Source: Bacilli bacterium
Lineage (GTDB): Bacteria > Bacillota_I > Bacilli_A > RF39 > UBA660
Reading direction: 5' to 3'
Assembly: GCA_017409025.1 (NCBI GenBank)
Contig: JAFQTN010000011.1
Span: 1-64,000 of the forward strand
DNA: 64,000 nt
The notes under the pieces are model-generated. The model worked only from the letters and a program-made list of their open reading frames with translations. It was not told where the DNA came from and did no database searches. A program made the position numbers and the translations under genes. Shown here piece by piece: positions 57,839 through 64,000 of this stretch (its first letter is position 1; each line of letters opens with the position of its first letter).

Positions 57839-58075
57839 ATGACGGCAAAAGAAACACTAGAACTAATTTCAAAACAATGGTGTAATTTAGATGATTTAAT
57901 GAAATTAGGACAATTTGGAAGAAACTCTGCTTTAAAAGTTAAAAGAGAAATTAAAAATCATTTAACTAAACTAGGTTATAAAATTCCAAATAATCATGTT
58001 CCTATGAAAGAAGTTGTTGATTATCTAGCCATTGATGTTCCTTATCTCGAATCTAGAGCAAAAGAAAGGGTGTGA
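57839..58075 (+). CDS. DUF3173-like small DNA-binding protein (element 2)
   Basis: A 78-residue counterpart of 45161-45400 (about half identical): KETLELISKQWCNLDDLMKLGQFGRNSALKVKREI, NHVPMKEVVDYLAIDVPYLE. Probably a helix-turn-helix control or excision factor. Good Shine-Dalgarno (AAAGGATGTG); 4 bp before the ATPase gene. Confidence 0.75.
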   Translation: MTAKETLELISKQWCNLDDLMKLGQFGRNSALKVKREIKNHLTKLGYKIPNNHVPMKEVVDYLAIDVPYLESRAKERV

Positions 58076-58079
58076 TTAA

Positions 58080-59033
58080 ATGATTGATATAAACGAGATA
58101 ACTGAAGAACAAACAAAAAAAGACATCATTATAAACGGAATAATGAGGTCTAAAGGAATTTATTGTTTAGTCGCAAATGCTAAAGTTGGAAAGTCTATGA
58201 TGTCGCTACAACTTTCCGACTCATTAGCAAATAAAAAACAATTTCTAGGACAAGATGTAATGTCCTCTCCTGTCTTATATATTACCACTGAATGCGATAA
58301 AGGTCAAATTAAAGATCGTTGCAACCTACTAGGAATAACATTTCCTAAAGGTAAATTCTTTATAATTGATAGGAATGGCGAAGGTAATATTAACCTAAAA
58401 GACAATGAGTGGAAAATAAAACAATTTGTTGAAGAATATAACGGTAAAGTGATGATTATAGATATGTTAAAAGATGTGGATTTAGGTATTGGATACGATA
58501 TGAATAGTTATCAAGATATAAATCAATTAATGATGTTTAAATTAAGAGAACTTGCAGAGAAATATAATCTAGCAATTCTCTTTACTCATCACTTAAATAA
58601 ACAAGGTAAAACATTAGGTAGTACAGCTTTTGATGCTAGTCCTGATGGTGTTATAACTTTAACTGAAGATAAAAACGATAAATCCTTAATTAAATTTAAA
58701 ATGATTAACAGAGATTTTTCTCAATTAGATATTCAATTAAAGAAATCTAAAAATCAAGTTTTTAATGTAATAGAACCTGTTGAAGATAATGAGTTAGATT
58801 ACAATTTAATAGAACTAATAAAATATGTTGCTAAATTTGGTGAAACCGATTTCACTTGTACTGAAGTAATTAATAATATAGGTTTAAAAACTACTGCTAA
58901 AAGATTAGGAAGATTAATTGCTTCTAATAAAGAATTATTAGCAAAAGAAGGTCTTTATATTACTCCGTCAAGAAGTTCTGATAAAAGAATAAAACACGCA
59001 AGATATGAAGAACCGATAAATGAAAATGAATAA
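58080..59033 (+). CDS. RepA-like AAA ATPase (element 2)
   Basis: A 317-residue RecA-fold ATPase: VANAKVGKSMMSLQL (Walker A, about 30-44), LYITTECDKGQIKDRC, VMIIDMLKDVDLG (Walker B), FTHHLNKQGKTLGSTAFD. A C-terminal winged-helix region follows. Same family and order as 45397-46341; likely supports replication of the excised circle. Confidence 0.8.
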   Translation: MIDINEITEEQTKKDIIINGIMRSKGIYCLVANAKVGKSMMSLQLSDSLANKKQFLGQDVMSSPVLYITTECDKGQIKDRCNLLGITFPKGKFFIIDRNGEGNINLKDNEWKIKQFVEEYNGKVMIIDMLKDVDLGIGYDMNSYQDINQLMMFKLRELAEKYNLAILFTHHLNKQGKTLGSTAFDASPDGVITLTEDKNDKSLIKFKMINRDFSQLDIQLKKSKNQVFNVIEPVEDNELDYNLIELIKYVAKFGETDFTCTEVINNIGLKTTAKRLGRLIASNKELLAKEGLYITPSRSSDKRIKHARYEEPINENE

Positions 59034-59086
59034 TTTTCATTTAAAGTTTTTGTTAACTTTTTTCTAAAAAGTTATATAAGTAAAAA

Positions 59087-59278
59087 ATGAGTGTGGCACG
59101 TTTTGTTGCTTTAGCAATGAAAGTGGCGATAACGAATATTTTTACAATTATTAAATGTAGTTTATCTACTTTTAATAATTCATTAAATAATAAGTATCTA
59201 GTAGATAGTTATTATTTAATCTTGTTTGTAGCATTTGCCTTTACGATTAGTTTAGGCATTTGCGAAGAACAAGCATAA
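59087..59278 (+). CDS. Doubtful 63-residue frame
   Basis: MSVARFVALAMKVAITNIFTI..., with a hydrophobic C-terminal half (YLILFVAFAFTISLGICEEQA). No Shine-Dalgarno, and the DNA holds strong inverted repeats: an AACTTTTT/AAAAAGTT hairpin just before it (about 59054-59072) and a nearly perfect 15-bp repeat at about 59186-59216. It may be structured DNA or RNA beside the oriT rather than a gene. Confidence 0.25.
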   Translation: MSVARFVALAMKVAITNIFTIIKCSLSTFNNSLNNKYLVDSYYLILFVAFAFTISLGICEEQA

Positions 59279-59282
59279 GGGG

Positions 59283-59350
59283 TTTTTAGGGAACTCCCTA
59301 AACTCACGATTGGGCTATGCCCTAGTGAGATAGGTCAATAAATTAACCTA
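59283..59350 (+). other. Candidate origin of transfer, element 2
   Basis: TTTAGGG/CCCTAAA (about 59285-59302), then CTCAC/GTGAG enclosing GGGC-TAT-GCCC (59303-59329), then TAGGT/ACCTA (59331-59350). The central block matches element 1 (46361-46392) almost base for base. It sits 17-80 bp before the relaxase gene. Confidence 0.65.
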
Positions 59351-59366
59351 TCTATCCAAAGAAGCT

Positions 59367-60851
59367 ATGAAAGGAGGAATTTTTATAAGTAATCACGATG
59401 GAAATCAAGTTGTAAAATTTGCACAAAACTATAAAGTACAAGATTTAGGTGGTCTTGGAAAAGAACTAACCGAAAGAAAAGGAACAGGAAATTATGATAT
59501 AGAAAGAACACCTTTTAATATAAATTATAAACCATTTACAGAAGTTAATTTAGCATCACAAGTATATTCTACTATAAAGAAAAATAATATTTATTTTAAC
59601 CATAAGAAAAGTGTAAATTTATTAAATGGTGCTATTGTAACAAGTGGTCCTGAATTCTTTATGAAATTAGGAATGAAATTTAAAGATAGTGGTAGAGTTT
59701 ATCAAGAAGGTCAAAAAGAAGGGCAACCTATCTTTATACCTGATATTAAATCTGAAGATGATATACCTGATAAGGTTAAACAATTCTTTGATGATAGTTA
59801 TAAGTATTTAGAAGATTTTGTTGGCAAAGAAAATATAATTTATGCATCAGTTCATCTTGATGAAGATACACCACATATGCACTTCTATTTTCTACCTGTT
59901 GTTGATAGAGTTAAAAGAAAAGTTTTTGAAACAGACTCAAATGGTGTAATTGTCAAACAAGAAGTAATTGATAAAAATGGTAATACAAAATTAGTACCTA
60001 TTCAAAAGAAAGATGACAAAGGAAAAAATATTTATAATTATGAATATGGTAAATTTCTAAATTGTGATCAGTTTTGGAAAGACAAAGGTGGTAAATTATC
60101 ATTTGCTAGAGTACAAGACTCTTATAACGAATATATAAATGATAAAGGTTATAATCTATTTCGTGGTAATAAAGGTGCAAATATTGAATATATAACAACT
60201 CAGCAAAAGAAACTAAATGATTTACAAATACAAGTTGAGAAAATGCAAAAAGAATTTGATAAAAATAAAGCATTAAATGAACTAGAATTACAAGTTAATA
60301 AAGATATATCTACTATTAAGAATAACGATTTATATAATCCAACTAAAAAAAGATTAGGTGGTTATAAAGAAGATGATGTTAATAAGTTAATTGATTATTC
60401 TAAAGATATTCATAAAGATAATATCAAGAAAACTAAAGATATTAAAAAGCAAGATTTAACTATTAAAGATTTATCTTCTAAAGTTGAAGAATTGACAACT
60501 GAAAACACTAAACTAAAAAATGGTGTTGGTATAAAAGAACGAGATGATTTAATAGAAGAACAAAAGAAAACTATTGATAATCAAGAACTTTTAATTACTG
60601 AAAAAAATGGAATTATTGAAACTTTACAAGATAGTATAACAAAATTAACAGAAGAATTAAAAACATTCCAAGAATATATATATGGTTTATGTGATAAACT
60701 TTGTAAAGCACTCGGTCATCTAATCGGACTTCATTATTCAAGAGATGAAGATATTGATTATGATGAAATGGAACGATATGCAGATAAAGTAAATAGAAAA
60801 TATGAATATAAAGAAAAAGATAAATCAGATGATTTTGAATTAGGAATGTAA
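59367..60851 (+). CDS. MobV-family relaxase (element 2)
   Basis: A 494-residue Mob/Pre relaxase: RKGTGNYDIERTPFNI, VTSGPEFFMKLGMKF, VHLDEDTPHMHFYFLPVV (HxDExTPH, about 170-187) and a long coiled-coil C-terminus (about 285-450). The Shine-Dalgarno AAAGGAGG (59370-59377) lies after the only in-frame ATG (59367) and points to an ATA codon at 59385 (ISNHDGNQ), so initiation may be at AUA or the true start is damaged. Nicks oriT next door. Confidence 0.88.
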   Translation: MKGGIFISNHDGNQVVKFAQNYKVQDLGGLGKELTERKGTGNYDIERTPFNINYKPFTEVNLASQVYSTIKKNNIYFNHKKSVNLLNGAIVTSGPEFFMKLGMKFKDSGRVYQEGQKEGQPIFIPDIKSEDDIPDKVKQFFDDSYKYLEDFVGKENIIYASVHLDEDTPHMHFYFLPVVDRVKRKVFETDSNGVIVKQEVIDKNGNTKLVPIQKKDDKGKNIYNYEYGKFLNCDQFWKDKGGKLSFARVQDSYNEYINDKGYNLFRGNKGANIEYITTQQKKLNDLQIQVEKMQKEFDKNKALNELELQVNKDISTIKNNDLYNPTKKRLGGYKEDDVNKLIDYSKDIHKDNIKKTKDIKKQDLTIKDLSSKVEELTTENTKLKNGVGIKERDDLIEEQKKTIDNQELLITEKNGIIETLQDSITKLTEELKTFQEYIYGLCDKLCKALGHLIGLHYSRDEDIDYDEMERYADKVNRKYEYKEKDKSDDFELGM

Positions 60852-60855
60852 TAAT

Positions 60856-60927
60856 TATCATAGCGCTCTTAATTTAATGTTATAACTACCCAAATTCATG
60901 TTAAAATACTATTAAGAGTGCGTGATA
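60856..60927 (+). promoter_or_regulatory. Long hairpin and arm-like site before the element 2 integrase gene
   Basis: TATCATAGCGCTCTTAAT (60856-60873) pairs with ATTAAGAGTGCGTGATA (60911-60927) with small bulges. The loop holds AACTACCC (60884-60891), the reverse of the GGGTAGTT arm repeat, and a TAAAAT -10-like box (60902-60907). The integrase could bind here to limit its own expression. Confidence 0.45.
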
Positions 60928-60956
60928 GTTTTGATAGCAAAAGGAGGAATGATAAA

Positions 60957-62069
60957 ATGGCTACAAGACTATTAGAGCAATATAAATGGACTAAAGATGG
61001 TCGTAAATGGGTATTTTATACTTGGATACCCACGTTAAACGGAAAACGAAAAAAATACACATCAAAAGCATATAAAACTAAAAATGAGGCACTCGCAGCT
61101 GAAAGAGAATTTTCTCTACAAATAGGAAATATTCCTGAAGATAAAAATATGACATTTAAAGAATTATATACTGCATATTATACTTATCAAGAAGATAAAG
61201 TTAAACCTACTACTCTAAAGACTTATAGAGATAGAATTAAATATATGCAATTATTAGATAATATTAAATTAAAAGATTTAAGTGTCAAACATTATGAATT
61301 ATGGAGAAAAGAAATCAATAAAGCGGATATTAGTACTGCATATAAAAATGATATACAAAAGTTTATTAAGATAGTTCTTAATTGGGGAAGTAAAATGTAT
61401 GACTTTGATTTTAGAAGTTTTTACAATAAAATTACTAAATTTATTAATCATAACGAACTGAAAAAAGAAATGGACTTTTACACATTAGAAGAATTTAAAC
61501 AATTTATTAGTTGTGAAAACGATTTAAAGTTTAAATGTCTATATGAAACGCTTTACTATTGTGGACTTCGTAGAGGTGAAGCAAGAGCATTAACTTGGAA
61601 TGATATTAACTTTGAAGAGAAACAATTAAGAGTTAATAAGAATGTAGTTCAAATAGGCAATGATAACTCAAATACTTACACCGTAACAACTCCTAAGACT
61701 AAATCTAGTATAAGAACTATACCAATAGCAGAAACTCTCTTAAATGACCTTAAAATGCTATTTGAGAAAGAAAAAAAGAATTATGGTTTTAAGAAAAGTT
61801 GGTATATCTTCGGTAGTGATATTCCTATAACTAATTCAAGACTTAGAGATAGGAAAAATCAAATATGTAAAAAAGCAGAAATAAAAGAAATAAGGATTCA
61901 CGACTTTAGACATTCGTGTGCATCCTTACTAATTAATAATGGTGCTAATATAACAATAGTTGCAAAGTATTTAGGTCATACTAAAATAGATGAAACTTTA
62001 AATACTTACTCTCATATGTATAAAAATAAACTAAATGATGTTGTAGATACAATAAATAAACTAATATAA
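60957..62069 (+). CDS. int: Tyrosine integrase (element 2)
   Basis: A 370-residue integrase; start MATRLLEQYKWTKDGRKW at 60957, chosen for AAAAGGAGG 11 nt upstream. Arm-binding N-terminus, core-binding domain (about 60-150), catalytic Arg in GLRRGEARALTWNDI, HDFRHSCASLLI, LGHTKIDETLNTYSHMY. Very like 48366-49625 without the C-terminal extension, fitting use of the same core site. Confidence 0.92.
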   Translation: MATRLLEQYKWTKDGRKWVFYTWIPTLNGKRKKYTSKAYKTKNEALAAEREFSLQIGNIPEDKNMTFKELYTAYYTYQEDKVKPTTLKTYRDRIKYMQLLDNIKLKDLSVKHYELWRKEINKADISTAYKNDIQKFIKIVLNWGSKMYDFDFRSFYNKITKFINHNELKKEMDFYTLEEFKQFISCENDLKFKCLYETLYYCGLRRGEARALTWNDINFEEKQLRVNKNVVQIGNDNSNTYTVTTPKTKSSIRTIPIAETLLNDLKMLFEKEKKNYGFKKSWYIFGSDIPITNSRLRDRKNQICKKAEIKEIRIHDFRHSCASLLINNGANITIVAKYLGHTKIDETLNTYSHMYKNKLNDVVDTINKLI

Positions 62070-62102
62070 ACTTTGTTAAATATTTAAAAAAACTACCAAA
62101 GT

Positions 62103-62126
62103 GGGTAGTTATATGGGTAGTTGAAA
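62103..62126. repeat. Right integrase arm repeats of element 2
   Basis: GGGTAGTTATAT and GGGTAGTTGAAA in tandem, matching 53976-53999. Confidence 0.65.
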
Positions 62127-62165
62127 ACTATAATATTTAAGCAAAACCCTTATAAAACAAAGTAT

Positions 62166-62183
62166 CCCAGCCTCTCGGCTGGG
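62166..62183. terminator. Hairpin at the right end of element 2
   Basis: CCCAGCC-TCTC-GGCTGGG, 2 bp before the TTCAGGGGG core; likely ends int transcription. Confidence 0.7.
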
Positions 62184-62185
62184 AT

Positions 62186-62194
62186 TTCAGGGGG
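62186..62194. repeat. Attachment site attR of element 2
   Basis: TTCAGGGGG, third copy of the core; to its right is chromosomal DNA. In 62195-62343 there are two hairpins (ACACTC/GAGTGT at about 62205-62235 and TCATAATA/TATTATGA at about 62247-62270) and no gene. Confidence 0.7.
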
Positions 62195-62343
62195 TTTTGG
62201 TTGAACACTCCTACATAATATCGTAGCGAGTGTAAAAAGGTTGGTCATAATATTGTTTATTATGACAATATAATCATAATATAGATTATTGTTAATTGCA
62301 ATAGTTTTTTTCTAACTTTACAAATTAATTTTTTATGTGTAAA

Positions 62344-63999
62344 TTAGTCAACTATTTCTAATTTAGTAAGTTCATTATATAGTTCTTGATATTCCTCTTT
62401 ATTTTCTAATAATTCAGGAAGAAATTCTAATACATCATCTCTTGCTTTTAATAACATTTGATAATCCTTATTAATGTTAGCTAGTATTAATCCTGTTTCT
62501 CCACTTTGTCTTATACCAAATAAATCTCCTTCACCTCTATTGATAAAGTCATATTCACTAATCTTAAATCCATCATGACAATCTTCTAGGAATTTTAATC
62601 TTTCTTGATATTCTTTAGCGATTAGAACACAATAACTTTGAATAGATGATCTTCCTACTCTTCCTCTTAACTGATGAATCGTAGATAATCCAAATAGATT
62701 AGCATCAAATATTACTATCATACTGGCATTAGGAACGTTTACACCTACTTCAATAACAGTCGTAGATATAAGAATATCTATTTTACCTGATTCATAATCC
62801 TTCATTATTTTATTTTTTTCTTTTGGTTCTAACTTCCCATGAATAGATCCTATCTTAGCTATTTTACCAAAAGCTTTATTCATTTTTTCTTCTAAATCAG
62901 ATACACTCTCGTTATCACTATTTTCATTATCTATCATCGGAGCAATAACGTATATTTGATGCTTATTATCTAACTCTTGTTTCATTAATTCTAGTACACT
63001 AGTGATATCTTTTTCTTTTTTAAAATATGTTATTACATCTTTTCTACCTTGTGGTTTAGTTTTAATACTAGATATTTCCATATCACCATATACAGTTAAA
63101 GCATAAGTTCTAGGTATAGGTGTAGCACTCATAGAAAGTACATCTGGACTTACTCCTTTATTTTTAAATGTATTTCTTTGATTAACTCCAAATCTATGTT
63201 GTTCATCAGTAATTACTAAACCTAATTTTTTAAATACCACATTATCTTGTATTAAACTTTGAGTACCTATTATTAAATCTATTTTACCATTTTCTAAGTT
63301 TTCTAATATTTCTGTTTTTTCTTTCTTACTAGTATTAGAAGTTAACAATGCAATACTTAATTTTTCTTTTTCAAATAATTTAATAGCTTCATTATAATGT
63401 TGAGTAGCTAAAATTTCCGTAGGTACCATGATAGCTGTTTGATACTTAGATAAATAATTCGCATACGCAGATATCAAAGCCACAATAGTCTTACCACTAC
63501 CTACATCACCTTGTAATAATCTATTCATTCTCTTATTAGATTCCATATCAGTTAATATTTCATCAATACTTGTCTTTTGATCAAATGTTAATTCATATGG
63601 TAATTTAGCAATAAATTTATCTATCTTATCTCTATCTATTTCTCTAGATATAGCATCCTTATCAGATTCAATTCTACTTTTTAGGTAATTTATTTTTAAT
63701 AAATACATAAATAATTCTTCATACTTTAATCTTTGTCTAGCTTTTTTTAATAGATTTATTTCTCTAGGATTATGTATTTCTGAAATAGAATCTTTTTTAG
63801 ACATTAGATTATATTTATCTACAATATATTCAGGTAATAATTCTTTAGGTCTATATCCACTTATAATTAATGACATAATATATTTAGATATACTCTTTTT
63901 AGATAATCCATTCGTAGTATAATAAATACTTTCTATTTTAGGAATTTCTGGTAATTTTTCTAATCTAACGTCTGATGCAATTACGGCATTTTTTAATTT
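62344..63999 (-). CDS. recG: ATP-dependent DNA helicase RecG, N-terminus beyond the window
   Basis: Frame stays open past the right edge; 552 codons are visible, ending at 62344. The visible N-terminal part (EKLPEIPKIESIYYTTNGLSKKSI) is the RecG wedge region. SF2 motifs: LLQGDVGSGKTIVALISAY (Walker A), ITDEQHRFGV (DEQH), MSATPIPRTYALTVYGD, ISTTVIEVGVNVPNASMIVI, LHQLRGRVGRSS-type (HQLRGRVGR). Remodels stalled forks and branched DNA. Backbone gene that marks the right chromosomal flank of the element array. Confidence 0.95.
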   Translation of the reverse strand, partial: KLKNAVIASDVRLEKLPEIPKIESIYYTTNGLSKKSISKYIMSLIISGYRPKELLPEYIVDKYNLMSKKDSISEIHNPREINLLKKARQRLKYEELFMYLLKINYLKSRIESDKDAISREIDRDKIDKFIAKLPYELTFDQKTSIDEILTDMESNKRMNRLLQGDVGSGKTIVALISAYANYLSKYQTAIMVPTEILATQHYNEAIKLFEKEKLSIALLTSNTSKKEKTEILENLENGKIDLIIGTQSLIQDNVVFKKLGLVITDEQHRFGVNQRNTFKNKGVSPDVLSMSATPIPRTYALTVYGDMEISSIKTKPQGRKDVITYFKKEKDITSVLELMKQELDNKHQIYVIAPMIDNENSDNESVSDLEEKMNKAFGKIAKIGSIHGKLEPKEKNKIMKDYESGKIDILISTTVIEVGVNVPNASMIVIFDANLFGLSTIHQLRGRVGRSSIQSYCVLIAKEYQERLKFLEDCHDGFKISEYDFINRGEGDLFGIRQSGETGLILANINKDYQMLLKARDDVLEFLPELLENKEEYQELYNELTKLEIVD

Positions 64000-64000
64000 A

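Larger units (their letters stand above)
53861..62194. mobile_element. Integrative mobilizable element 2, 8.3 kb
   Basis: Bounded by TTCAGGGGG at both ends, with 12-bp GGGTAGTTGAA-type tandem arm repeats inside each end (53976-53999, 62103-62126). Core: XRE regulator, membrane protein, DUF3173-like, RepA-like ATPase, MobV relaxase, tyrosine integrase. Cargo: gene 54011-54409 and three genes with a common C-terminal tail (54458-56306). Same plan as element 1, inserted beside it. Confidence 0.8.

Noticed and set aside
59087-59278. 63-residue frame as a real gene
   Set aside because: No Shine-Dalgarno and dense inverted repeats; kept only as a doubtful entry.

Overview
The window is AT-rich chromosomal DNA of a low-GC, spore-forming Bacillota. 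The evidence is a spoIIIAH-gerE-gerM sporulation block, Gram-positive Shine-Dalgarno sites (AGGAGG, AGGTGAT) and short operons with T-run terminators. TGA is used as a stop (for example at 865-867), so the genetic code is standard. An uncultured gut Bacilli-type lineage is a guess from the gene styles; nothing in the window fixes the taxon.

Region 1 (1-23,700) is mostly chromosomal backbone on the minus strand. It starts with a truncated IS605-type tnpB. Then come small membrane and secreted proteins, two XRE regulators, a Fic protein caught between a tRNA-Arg(UCU) and a decayed copy of that tRNA's 3' half, spoIIIAH/gerE/gerM with candidate sporulation-sigma promoters, recX, htpG under a CIRCE-like operator, a glycolipid-type glycosyltransferase, a P2-type cation ATPase behind a candidate transcription attenuator, a GntR/ABC operon with a palindromic operator, and a run of metabolic genes (two GNAT, Nudix, SDR) ending in a secreted beta-helix protein. 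One small membrane gene (19,674-19,943) has a premature stop.

Region 2 (23,776-34,851) is accessory. A HEPN-like gene diverges from a four-gene minus-strand operon: a Qng1/DUF2419-like queuosine glycosidase homologue, a 418-428-residue unknown, a protein with a DnaG-type CHC2 zinc finger, and a decayed QueC/ThiI-type PP-loop ATPase. This looks like a 7-deazaguanine-linked system I cannot match to a named one. A 1664-residue SF1 helicase with a Vsr/DUF559-like nuclease and a WYL-like tail precedes it.

Region 3 (34,944-62,194) holds two related integrative mobilizable elements in tandem at one attachment site. Three copies of TTCAGGGGG mark the junctions, and 12-bp tandem arm repeats lie just inside each end. 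Each element has an XRE regulator, a divergent promoter with palindromic operators, a leader with an rRNA-type boxA, a DUF3173-like protein, a RepA-like ATPase, a conserved candidate oriT, a MobV relaxase and a tyrosine integrase. Element 1 carries type I restriction-modification plus a GmrSD-like DUF262/DUF1524 protein on its left, a HEPN-like gene next to the oriT, and Hachiman (hamA/hamB) plus a Fic protein on its right. Element 2 carries three unknown genes whose products share a short C-terminal basic-Pro tail. The same tail appears on two proteins of Region 2.

The window ends in recG (62,344 onward), the chromosomal right flank. Several accessory genes, but no obvious backbone ones, are broken at poly-A runs, so homopolymer indels (real slippage or assembly error) need to be kept in mind.
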